A stretch of DNA of 64,000 bases from Pseudorhodobacter turbinis (GTDB lineage: Bacteria > Pseudomonadota > Alphaproteobacteria > Rhodobacterales > Rhodobacteraceae): assembly GCF_005234135.1 (NCBI RefSeq), contig NZ_CP039965.1, positions 992,001 to 1,056,000 of the forward strand, given 5' to 3'. The position numbers and the translations under genes are program-made. Positions within the stretch are counted from its first letter, which is position 1; the number at the start of each line of letters is the position of its first letter. Shown piece after piece: positions 1 to 5,854 of this stretch. Below the pieces are notes generated by a model. The model was given only the letters and a program-made list of their open reading frames with translations. It did not search any database and was not told the DNA's origin.

Positions 1-544
1 CATGACCTGTAATATTAGTGTCATGTGTTAGCCGTGGGTCTGCTCGTTCAATCAGACGCTTTGCCATATTCCAGCACAACTTGGCTTGGTCCCTGTTAGT
101 TCCCATTGAATAGATTTGAGAACCTTCTGGACCGAACACGAGTGCATAAACAGCTAGTGCCGAAAGTATGGTTGATTTTGCATTCTTTCGACCCACCATA
201 GCGATGCATCTGTCATATCTTTTAATTTCTGGATCTGATTTATCAACCCATCCATTAGTTGCGCCCAGATAAAGAGCGTGCCAATTGGCAAGTCTTAATG
301 GAGTTCCTGCAATATCGCCTTCAATGAATTTAAATAATTGAACATAGGTCAGAATGTGGTTTGCAGCAGCTTTGTTGAATGTCCAGCGAAACTCAGGTTT
401 AAATTGGTTTACATCAAGATCTTCAATGAATGAGCGACACTGCGCTATTACATCTTTACATGCCAATATCTCGCCAGAAACAATGTCTCTAGCATATTGA
501 ATTGCATCCTCTGCTGTTTTTGCTGGATAAATTTCATTCTTCAT
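1..544 (-). CDS. terL: Phage terminase large subunit, 5' part only (gene runs off the left edge)
   Basis: The reverse strand is open from an ATG at 544 to the window edge, giving about 181 residues of the N-terminal ATPase domain. The protein would be the motor that cuts concatemeric phage DNA and pumps it into the prohead. The order fits HK97-type large terminases: an N-terminal helical stretch, a conserved NWHALYLG-like block near residue 88, then a deviant Walker A segment reading VGRKNAKST near residues 117-125. Families of this type usually read RKNGKS/T, so the second glycine is alanine here. The ATG overlaps the stop of the small subunit gene (TAATG), indicating translational coupling. 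The Walker B and nuclease domains lie outside the window. Confidence 0.88.
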   Translation of the reverse strand, partial: MKNEIYPAKTAEDAIQYARDIVSGEILACKDVIAQCRSFIEDLDVNQFKPEFRWTFNKAAANHILTYVQLFKFIEGDIAGTPLRLANWHALYLGATNGWVDKSDPEIKRYDRCIAMVGRKNAKSTILSALAVYALVFGPEGSQIYSMGTNRDQAKLCWNMAKRLIERADPRLTHDTNITGH

Positions 545-1038
545 TAGTTAACCGAACGAGCATTCATGAAGTCGCCTATTGGGTCATGCTCGACCTTTTC
601 ATTTAATGAAGTTGCATCTATTAGTCTGCTAATAGGGGTCAGTCGAAACTCCGCCATAATAATTCTAATTTCACGACCAGTTTCTAGTGCTATTGAGTAT
701 GCAGGTTTGCGCCCAATTACTGCTTCGGGGTCGCTCTTGTAGTATGCAAGTGCGTCCGTATAGATCGAGTAGAGTTCCACAAGTTGAGATAATAGTATTG
801 TATCAACTTCGTGAGTCATGCCTTGTTCATTTAGTATTTCCGCAAACCAATCAAATACTTCCTCGCGGTTTACATTTGGATTTGGCTGAAGCAGGTGGTT
901 TTGCGGTTTAACCTTCGCACGATCTTTTTCGGGTACTAATACTTTGTCGTGTCGTGCCGCAATGTATGTTCCATCCAACTCGTGTTCTGCAATTGATTTA
1001 CGATTGCTGCCGCCGCTGCGTCCCTTTTTACCTGCCAT
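544..1038 (-). CDS. terS: Phage terminase small subunit, P27 family
   Basis: This 164-residue protein opens with a basic, glycine-rich MAGKKGRSGG segment followed by an acidic and helical body, the usual layout of P27-type small terminases, which recognise the packaging site and hand DNA to the large subunit. Its stop codon overlaps the start of the large-subunit gene immediately downstream, so the pair forms a packaging operon reading toward the left edge. Length and position agree with the family. The assignment rests on the N-terminal motif, the length and the adjacency, not on catalytic residues, because the family has none. Confidence 0.8.
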   Translation of the reverse strand: MAGKKGRSGGSNRKSIAEHELDGTYIAARHDKVLVPEKDRAKVKPQNHLLQPNPNVNREEVFDWFAEILNEQGMTHEVDTILLSQLVELYSIYTDALAYYKSDPEAVIGRKPAYSIALETGREIRIIMAEFRLTPISRLIDATSLNEKVEHDPIGDFMNARSVN

Positions 1039-1050
1039 GAAGTTCTCCGA

Positions 1051-1068
1051 TCTAATCTAATCTAATCT
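1051..1068. repeat. Short TCTAA tandem repeat between the divergent terminase and HNH genes
   Basis: Three head-to-tail copies of TCTAA plus a partial copy lie just upstream of the terminase small-subunit start and opposite the HNH gene. They sit in the only space available for the divergent promoters of these two units. Whether they bind a regulator or merely reflect slippage cannot be decided from the sequence. Confidence 0.5.
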
Positions 1069-1133
1069 GCTAAATAATAGAGATGCCGATTTGGTGTATT
1101 CATCTCAAAACTATTTATACAAAGGAGATCTTC

Positions 1134-1547
1134 ATGAGATCGGTTACTAAAAGTGTCTGTACCAAGATACCGGGTTGTGGTGGCACTCACTGTTATGGAA
1201 AAGGATGTTTGGCAAAGGTTGTGGCGTCTTATAAACTACCGAAAGAGCAGGACTCCGCGGCAGTGCGCCATAACCACAAATGGTATAAAGGTACCCGTTG
1301 GGCGGCGATCAGAGTCGCGCACTTATCACGTGAGCCATTATGTCAAAGATGTAAGGTGTTTGATGCTTTAACTGGTGCAGATCATGTGGACCACGTCATT
1401 GCACATAAAGGAGATGCTGCATTATTTTTTGATGCTAGCAATCTGCAAAGCCTATGTGTGTCTTGTCACTCTTACAAAACACGGGCTGAGGAACGGGGAA
1501 TAATATTTGATTATAGATCAGGATTTGAGGTCGTGCTTGATCCGTGA
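1134..1547 (+). CDS. Phage HNH endonuclease
   Basis: The start is set at 1134 because AAAGGAG lies 6-12 bases upstream; an in-frame ATG at 1083 has no such site. The 137-residue protein has an N-terminal cysteine cluster (CTKIPGCGGTHC) and a C-terminal HNH fold: CQRC, then HVDHVIAHKGD carrying the first catalytic histidine, SNLQSLC with the asparagine, and CVSCHSYK with the last histidine. The two CxxC pairs probably bind a structural zinc. HNH proteins beside terminase genes assist DNA packaging in HK97-like phages, but there they are normally co-directional. Here the gene diverges from the terminase pair, so a free-standing homing nuclease is an equally good reading. Confidence 0.85.
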   Translation: MRSVTKSVCTKIPGCGGTHCYGKGCLAKVVASYKLPKEQDSAAVRHNHKWYKGTRWAAIRVAHLSREPLCQRCKVFDALTGADHVDHVIAHKGDAALFFDASNLQSLCVSCHSYKTRAEERGIIFDYRSGFEVVLDP

Positions 1548-1622
1548 ATCCGCCATTTGCCGAACGCGAAAAATATTTTGGGGCAACATGTTGTATAAAT
1601 ACGGGTCAAAGCCTTAAAAGTT

Positions 1623-1666
1623 ATCGCCTGACAGCATGTAATACCGTCAGGCGATGCCATCAGGCG
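1623..1666. terminator. Hairpin between convergent HNH and H-NS-like genes
   Basis: Ten-base perfect arms ATCGCCTGAC (1623-1632) and GTCAGGCGAT (1646-1655) form a strong stem. A second near-copy of the right arm (TCAGGCG, 1660-1666) could compete for the same left arm. There is no clear U-tract. It lies in the space between two convergent transcription units, so a bidirectional termination or RNA-end-protecting role is likely. Confidence 0.55.
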
Positions 1667-1671
1667 CTTGG

Positions 1672-1983
1672 TCATTTCACGCGGTGCAGTTCAAGGTCGG
1701 CACCTACATCAATGACCCACTGTGGCTTGTCGCCTTTACCCGACCATGTTTTGCGACCATCATGTATGTTCCTATACATGGGTGGTGTGCGAGGCTTACG
1801 GGGCTTGGTGCTCTTTGCACGAGTGGTTGGCGCATCGGGGTATAGTTCCTGCATGGTATAACCCAAGTCGGATGCAAGTGCCTCCACCTTGTCACGCGCG
1901 CCTGTGATGCCCTTCAGTCGTTCCAACTCTGCTTGATCGGCGGCAATTTTCTTTTCAAGTGCGGATATAATCTTATCAGTCAT
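1672..1983 (-). CDS. H-NS-family nucleoid protein / xenogeneic silencer encoded by the phage
   Basis: The 103-residue form starting at 1983 is preferred because GAGG lies 8 bases upstream of that ATG. A start at 2010 would instead overlap the preceding stop (ATGA) and add nine residues. The N-terminal 45 residues are a charged helical segment suited to dimerisation. A basic linker (KSTKPRKPRTPP) leads to a C-terminal region with YRN and TWSGKGDKPQWV near residues 78-92, the hallmark DNA-binding loop of H-NS relatives (TWTGRGxxPxW). H-NS proteins bind AT-rich DNA and silence it, and this gene lies in an AT-rich prophage within a GC-rich genome. It is the last gene of a three-gene leftward operon. 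Confidence 0.85.
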   Translation of the reverse strand: MTDKIISALEKKIAADQAELERLKGITGARDKVEALASDLGYTMQELYPDAPTTRAKSTKPRKPRTPPMYRNIHDGRKTWSGKGDKPQWVIDVGADLELHRVK

Positions 1984-2006
1984 GTAATAATCCTCATGTT
2001 GTACCT

Positions 2007-2228
2007 TCATGATGTATATGTACCTGTGATCAACATAACAATAGCATTAAGATTGGCGCGCCGAATGGTACCGCCTGAAAGGGAGTATAATTGGTACATC
2101 TCTCCTACCTTTGTGAGTTCATGGTCGCCTATCCCCTCGGCATGGATCACCGCCTCATCCTCACCATTGTAGGTAATAGTATAATCATGTTCCTGTAGGG
2201 TGGTCACTTGATGGGCGGGAAGTATCAT
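2007..2228 (-). CDS. Hypothetical phage protein, 73 residues
   Basis: I do not recognise this acidic protein of 73 residues. It begins MILPAHQV and has alternating hydrophobic and charged stretches with no cysteine pair, signal peptide or membrane helix. Its ATG overlaps the stop of the upstream gene (ATGA), and its own stop overlaps a possible alternative ATG of the H-NS-like gene. Tight coupling on both sides is the main evidence that it is a real gene in a leftward operon with the H-NS-like protein. A role in modulating the H-NS-like partner would be speculation. Confidence 0.6.
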   Translation of the reverse strand: MILPAHQVTTLQEHDYTITYNGEDEAVIHAEGIGDHELTKVGEMYQLYSLSGGTIRRANLNAIVMLITGTYTS

Positions 2229-2533
2229 GTGCGGTCACCATATATGTATAGCAGTCCGTTGAAGTCGTCATTGGGGATACACTCATGATGTGCCAACCAA
2301 CCTATGTTGGCGGCTATTAGGACACCAAGTGCCTCGGTGCCTCCCTCAGTCTTGTACTGGCGAATGAAACCGTGAAGCTGTCCCTTCACCTCGCCCTCTG
2401 TAAGGGTCTTGTCCGCCACCATGGTGAGGATGAGGTCATGAACTATCGCATATAGGTGCGTGTCATGGTCGGGAAAGGTAACACCTACTCCGCATGGTAG
2501 GTCATTCATATAAAAAGCACTAAAAGATCTCAT
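2225..2533 (-). CDS. Hypothetical phage protein, about 102 residues
   Basis: No family is recognised. Three in-frame ATGs occur near the 5' end (2563, 2545, 2533). The one at 2533 has GAGGA 6-7 bases upstream and is preferred. The protein is mostly helical with a hydrophobic core segment (LGVLIAANIGWLAHHE) and is not obviously secreted. It is the first gene of the leftward operon that ends with the H-NS-like protein, and is joined to the next gene by an ATGA overlap. The dyad-rich stretch 2,635-2,704 immediately upstream is the likely promoter-operator region for this operon. Confidence 0.6.
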   Translation of the reverse strand: MRSFSAFYMNDLPCGVGVTFPDHDTHLYAIVHDLILTMVADKTLTEGEVKGQLHGFIRQYKTEGGTEALGVLIAANIGWLAHHECIPNDDFNGLLYIYGDRT

Positions 2534-2634
2534 GTTGTTCCTCATGTGGTTGCTTGTCCTCATGAGATTTTAATAGGATGCTCGACCAAGTCACCACCTA
2601 AGTGCTTGTTTTTGCAGGTTTTATTACCGAGTAA

Positions 2635-2704
2635 TGGGTACCCACACGGATAATATTGCCTCTATATGTAGAGGTTAGACGGGACATAGGTTCAACTATA
2701 GTTG
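2635..2704. promoter_or_regulatory. Cluster of three dyads upstream of the leftward H-NS operon
   Basis: Within 70 bases lie TGGGTACCCA (2635-2644, a perfect palindrome), CCTCTA-TATG-TAGAGG (2659-2674) and CAACTATAGTTG (2693-2704, perfect). They are about 100 bases upstream of the first gene of the leftward operon. Such a cluster suits a phage operator or replication-initiation site. No repressor gene was recognised next to it. Confidence 0.5.
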
Positions 2705-2784
2705 ACACCAAAAATCAACATATAGAGGTATCCTGTCGGTTCTAATAAAAATGTCTTTTTGTCGAGATCTAATAATAGAATAAT

Positions 2785-2847
2785 CATTCACTTCCAGAGG
2801 TAGGCGAAGCCTGCATAAGAGCTTGCTCGTTGCGAATACTATTATTT
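2785..2847 (+). repeat. 63-bp direct repeat, copy 1
   Basis: Runs from CATTCACTTCC to ACTATTATTT and matches the copy at 2999-3061 at all but two adjacent positions. It contains the GAGCTTGCTC stem-loop and a GCGAAGCCTGC segment. Copy start points are 214 bases apart. Confidence 0.9.
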
Positions 2848-2859
2848 AAATGAGTTAAA

Positions 2860-2939
2860 ACTAGACGTTTCTAGGTGGTGTCTTGATTCCGATAATGGAT
2901 AACCTATTAAATGGTAAGTTAATACTAGGAACGTCTAGT
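2860..2939. repeat. Inverted repeat between the two 63-bp copies
   Basis: Arms ACTAGACGTTTCTAG (2860-2874) and CTAGGAACGTCTAGT (2925-2939) are reverse complements with one mismatch, separated by 50 bases. They could form a long stem in RNA or a paired protein-binding site in DNA. Confidence 0.75.
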
Positions 2940-2998
2940 ACTGATTGAAGTGAACATACTATTATCTATTCATATAAAACATACTTTTAACTAATAAA

Positions 2999-3061
2999 CA
3001 TTCACTTCCTAAGGTAGGCGAAGCCTGCATAAGAGCTTGCTCGTTGCGAATACTATTATTT
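2999..3061 (+). repeat. 63-bp direct repeat, copy 2
   Basis: Second copy of the element at 2785-2847, in the same orientation, differing only at the two bases after CTTCC (TA in place of AG). The near identity suggests recent duplication or selection on the sequence. Confidence 0.9.
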
Positions 3062-3182
3062 TATTCTTGATTGTATTTCATCTCGCAAGCTCGATGCAGG
3101 CAAGCCTGTCACCCGATTCTTGTTTATTCTTTTATCAAACTAGGGCGCCTATATTATATAAATGGTTTGAAACGGTAAGCCA

Positions 3183-3247
3183 TGAGGAGCTTGCTCTGGT
3201 GTATATTATATATCATAAACGGTTATTGAATTTGAGGAGCTTGCTCT
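3183..3247 (+). repeat. Two exact TGAGGAGCTTGCTCT stem-loops
   Basis: The 15-base string occurs at 3183-3197 and 3233-3247. Its core GAGC-TT-GCTC also lies in each 63-bp repeat. Between the two copies starts an 18-base string (3211-3228, ending AACGGTTATTG) that recurs exactly at 3468-3485 and partially at 3441. Confidence 0.75.
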
Positions 3248-3599
3248 ATAACCAACATGATACCACTTAGTCGCTAGAGAAATCCGAGGACACGAAGTGG
3301 ACTTGGATTTATATATATTATAATAAATCATCTAAAAACGGAACTTGAGTTCAAGTATTAACTTCAACAACTTAGACAAGTCCCAATCTATGTCACCCCC
3401 GATTTCTCATGTTCTACATCGCAGTTTAGATGCTCTACCCTCAACGGTTATTGCCCATCTAGTTCTCTATCATAAACGGTTATTGTAGACATTATTACGT
3501 AGCCTAATAATACCCCAGTACATTATTAACATCTTTCAACGGAATACTGAATTTAATTTCGGTTTTCGGTCAAAGCAGTGATTTCTCGATATAAATAAA

Positions 3600-3755
3600 T
3601 ACACGAAACGGGTACTTGCCCGGCTTTTGATAAGTGAAAGATGGGATACGGCAAACCGGGTGGTTCTGGCGAAGCAATGGTATCCCATCACTATCATCCG
3701 TTTCAGACGAAAACCACCGAGCAATGCTCTCAAAACAAAACAAGGAATTTTACCC
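3600..3755 (+). promoter_or_regulatory. Structured 5' leader before the zinc-cluster gene
   Basis: Within 130 bases upstream of the ATG at 3756 are a small hairpin CGGG-TACTTG-CCCG (3609-3622), a stem with nine-base perfect arms ATGGGATAC/GTATCCCAT (3641-3649 and 3680-3688), and GAGCA-A-TGCTC (3719-3729) just ahead of the ribosome-binding site. This order fits an RNA leader that controls translation of the operon. No known riboswitch class is recognised. Confidence 0.45.
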
Positions 3756-4613
3756 ATGAAAAGAATTAGAACCTGTGCACATTGTGATGCTGAATTAACC
3801 GGATCTCGCAGTCAGAAGTATTGCAACCAAGTATGTAAGAACGCCGCAAACAATGCAAAGAACAATGCACTATCCAAATTATTGCGCACACAAGAAAAGA
3901 CTTGTGTTGTCTGTGACGCTACATTCACCACCTCGAAGTCTAGTACCATTACTTGCTCCGTAGCATGTGCCGAGATTGAACAGAAGAATAAGGTCGCCGC
4001 ACATAATGCAGAGGCTGACGTGTTGTGTGTAAAACTTCGTCGCATGTTCATCGAGCTAACATCAAAATTTGAACGTGAAAACTTCGCAAAGAACCTTATT
4101 GAGGAACATAATACTAATCCTTTGGTTCGGACTGTATTTCATCGAGTAAACAAGGTCTTTAAGCCACTTCCAAAGCCTATATATAAATTGAATTATAACC
4201 CCAAGAAGGACCGTCCGTCACCATCGCAGATGAAAGATAAACATGTTGTTATGGTTCACGCAGTCATTGATCTTAAAGCAGGAACAGTTGATTACGTCGC
4301 GGGCATTTTCAAGGATTCAATTCCCCACTTTCGCGATTCCATTTTCATTGGTGCATACAAGAACCTGCGTGATGCAAAGAAAAAGGTCGCCGAAATTAAT
4401 ACTGTCCTTTCCTACGATGATGAGAGAACAGTGTTGCTTATTGATTATCGTCTTGTAAATCACGACAGATCATCAGCTGCTTTGTTGATTGAAGAAATTG
4501 ACATGGATATGAACGTATTCACATATACCGAGCTTTATTCAAAACTGACATATAAAGATTCCGTTTTAATCAACTATTATAATGTATTAGCACAGAAGGA
4601 ACTAGACCAATGA
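3756..4613 (+). CDS. Phage protein with two four-cysteine zinc clusters and a novel C-terminal domain
   Basis: The start at 3756 is chosen for AAGGA about 10 bases upstream; the frame is open further up to 3627 but without a ribosome-binding site. The 285-residue protein has a treble-clef-like cluster (Cys 7, 10, 23, 27: CAHC and YCNQVC) and a second one (Cys 50, 53, 67, 71: CVVC and TCSVAC). A lysine-rich helical linker follows, then a C-terminal domain at residues 162-248 and a short tail. The C-terminal domain is repeated as a free-standing protein in the next gene, which overlaps this one by ATGA. No function can be assigned; zinc clusters of this type often bind DNA or RNA. Confidence 0.75.
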   Translation: MKRIRTCAHCDAELTGSRSQKYCNQVCKNAANNAKNNALSKLLRTQEKTCVVCDATFTTSKSSTITCSVACAEIEQKNKVAAHNAEADVLCVKLRRMFIELTSKFERENFAKNLIEEHNTNPLVRTVFHRVNKVFKPLPKPIYKLNYNPKKDRPSPSQMKDKHVVMVHAVIDLKAGTVDYVAGIFKDSIPHFRDSIFIGAYKNLRDAKKKVAEINTVLSYDDERTVLLIDYRLVNHDRSSAALLIEEIDMDMNVFTYTELYSKLTYKDSVLINYYNVLAQKELDQ

Positions 4614-4939
4614 AAACATTTTTTCGTGTAATGGACTCGATGCCGCGACATAACATCGGCAATAAGGTGGCTGTGGTGATCTATGCAGTTATTGAAGGCA
4701 ATTCATTGGACTATAAGGTTGGTTTATTCAAACGTGGTTCCATGCCTACTTCACATGATACAATATACTTTGGTTCATTCTTGAAACCAACTGCGGAGAA
4801 AAAGAAAAAAGAAATAGAAGCACTAATGGATCGTGATGATTACCGAACAATGTTGCTCCTTGACTATAAGATTTATCAACCAAATCTAGCTGCTGCAAAA
4901 GATATATTAGTGGAGATTGGAGTGGGTTTAGAATGTTGA
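4610..4939 (+). CDS. Free-standing paralogue of the C-terminal domain of the preceding protein
   Basis: This 109-residue protein starts at an ATG overlapping the upstream stop. Aligned to residues 162-248 of the upstream protein it shares AVI, DY, GIF/GLF followed by K, a DSIF/DTIY position followed by G, a lysine-rich KKK segment, a DD-x-RT motif and LLxDY, spread along the whole length. The two genes therefore look like a tandem duplication in which one copy kept, and the other lacks, the zinc clusters. I do not recognise the family. The fold is predicted to be mixed alpha/beta from its alternating pattern. Confidence 0.7.
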   Translation: MKTFFRVMDSMPRHNIGNKVAVVIYAVIEGNSLDYKVGLFKRGSMPTSHDTIYFGSFLKPTAEKKKKEIEALMDRDDYRTMLLLDYKIYQPNLAAAKDILVEIGVGLEC

Positions 4940-5082
4940 TAACAAAAGCAATGCTCATAGCTCAACCAATTCTTGATGAAGAAGATGAGGAATATGAGGA
5001 CTATGAAAGCTCCGATCCATTTGAACATTCCGCAGAAGATTGGGAATACATTCGGGAAAATGACTTCTTTTACAAGTACTAA
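4933..5082 (+). CDS. Small acidic protein, 49 residues
   Basis: An ATG overlapping the end of the preceding gene by seven bases opens 49 codons ending in TAA at 5082. About a third of the residues are aspartate or glutamate, with aromatic residues interspersed (EDEEYEDYESS and WEYI), resembling small phage DNA-mimic or inhibitor proteins only in composition. Support comes from the translational overlap and the operon position; there is no recognisable family. Confidence 0.5.
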   Translation: MLITKAMLIAQPILDEEDEEYEDYESSDPFEHSAEDWEYIRENDFFYKY

Positions 5083-5160
5083 CTAAACTACCATTTATAT
5101 TGACAGATTAGAAATGTAATATATTATGTAATAACATAACACATAAGGAATAGAACAGAC

Positions 5161-5439
5161 ATGAAAAAGAAAACATATACAAATGTTGAAATACTATCAG
5201 TTAATACCAGTCAGGTAACTAGCGCAAGAATTGTTGCAGCCTTCCTTGCAATTACGGTAGTACTTGCACCCTTTGCATTGTTGATATTCTGGATGGCACG
5301 GAACAATGTCAGATATCAAGTGCGCCTCACCGATTCATACGGGATGCAATCAGTTGAATTAATCTATGTGAAGAAATACAAAAAAATCTTTGCACAAATT
5401 CAGGCACTTACCCAAGAGGCTATTGAACTACCTAAATAA
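5161..5439 (+). CDS. Small single-pass membrane protein, 92 residues
   Basis: AAGGA about 12 bases upstream supports the ATG at 5161. Residues 22-45 form one strongly hydrophobic helix (VAAFLAITVVLAPFALL inside it), preceded by a short polar N-terminus and followed by a basic cytoplasmic-type tail with a KKYKK cluster. No family is recognised. It is the last gene of the rightward operon that starts at 3756, and a stem-loop with a short U-tract follows at once. Confidence 0.6.
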   Translation: MKKKTYTNVEILSVNTSQVTSARIVAAFLAITVVLAPFALLIFWMARNNVRYQVRLTDSYGMQSVELIYVKKYKKIFAQIQALTQEAIELPK

Positions 5440-5452
5440 ATAATACCAAAAA

Positions 5453-5484
5453 GGACGCCAGAGTAATTTCGGCGTCCATTTTAG
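5453..5484 (+). terminator. Rho-independent-type terminator of the 3756-5439 operon
   Basis: Seven-base perfect arms GGACGCC (5453-5459) and GGCGTCC (5471-5477) are separated by 11 bases, preceded by an A-run and followed by ATTTTAG. It sits 14 bases after the last stop codon of the rightward operon. The A-run upstream could also make it work weakly for the leftward genes beyond. Confidence 0.75.
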
Positions 5485-5528
5485 TTATGTAAACATAACC
5501 TTTATGTTCTGAGTATGGATTTAAATTC

Positions 5529-5539
5529 GAGCAATGCTC
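5529..5539. repeat. GAGCAATGCTC stem-loop element
   Basis: GAGCA-A-TGCTC is identical to the element at 3719-3729 and related to the GAGCTTGCTC elements at 2819-3247. It lies 3' of the leftward gene ending at 5561, followed by TTCATTTT on the other strand, so it may mark the end of that transcript. Confidence 0.5.
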
Positions 5540-5560
5540 TTCATTTTCTGCTTATAGCAA

Positions 5561-5854
5561 TTATACCGCAAGTTTCTGATTAGTCAAGATAATTCGTGCC
5601 CTGAGGATGATGGTGCGTAGTGTTCTCGTAGGAGGTTCCAGATTGGTTCCAAGTATATCAAAGGTCGTCGAAAATGTATCGCCTTCCTCTGCTTCCTTGA
5701 AGAATATTTGTTTATCTTTCGTCCATGTAAGGAACTCGCGTCCGTCAATATGGAATGTGGCAAGTTGGTCAAAGTGTCGCGCCAAGAAGATTGCGTACTT
5801 CAACCGCACAACCATATCCTTATCTTCCTCTTTGATCGACGGTCTTTTCATTCT
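5561..5854 (-). CDS. Hypothetical phage protein, 97 residues
   Basis: The start at 5854 has CAGGAG seven bases upstream and lies inside the last codons of the GIY-YIG gene (35-base overlap); a start at 5920 has no such signal. The protein is mixed alpha/beta, with no cysteine cluster, signal peptide or membrane helix, and its C-terminus is rich in arginine and leucine. I do not recognise it. Overlap with the upstream gene suggests that it is expressed with the nuclease. Confidence 0.55.
   Translation of the reverse strand, partial: RMKRPSIKEEDKDMVVRLKYAIFLARHFDQLATFHIDGREFLTWTKDKQIFFKEAEEGDTFSTTFDILGTNLEPPTRTLRTIILRARIILTNQKLAV

Larger units (their letters stand above)
2564..3755. other. Gene-poor, dyad- and repeat-rich 1.2 kb stretch of the prophage
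   Basis: No convincing protein gene was found on either strand; a 77-codon reading frame at 3037-3270 runs through repeats and lacks a ribosome-binding site. The stretch contains three close dyads (2635-2704), a 63-bp direct repeat (2785 and 2999), an inverted repeat (2860/2925), repeated GAGCTTGCTC stem-loops, an exact 18-bp repeat (3211 and 3468) and a hairpin-rich leader before the gene at 3756. It separates a leftward from a rightward operon, so it must hold divergent promoters. It could also hold a replication origin, small RNAs or early-promoter stem-loops. No tRNA could be folded. Confidence 0.7.

Noticed and set aside
2785..3247. Repeats resembling a CRISPR array
   Set aside because: Copies are unevenly spaced, of different lengths, and no cas gene or regular spacers exist; they are phage stem-loop elements.
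3037..3270. 77-codon reading frame on the plus strand
   Set aside because: It runs through the repeated stem-loops, lacks a ribosome-binding site and has no recognisable domain.
3380..3450. Possible tRNA on the reverse strand (GTAGAGC-like D-arm)
   Set aside because: No T-arm with TTCGAAT-type loop and no acceptor pairing could be drawn.
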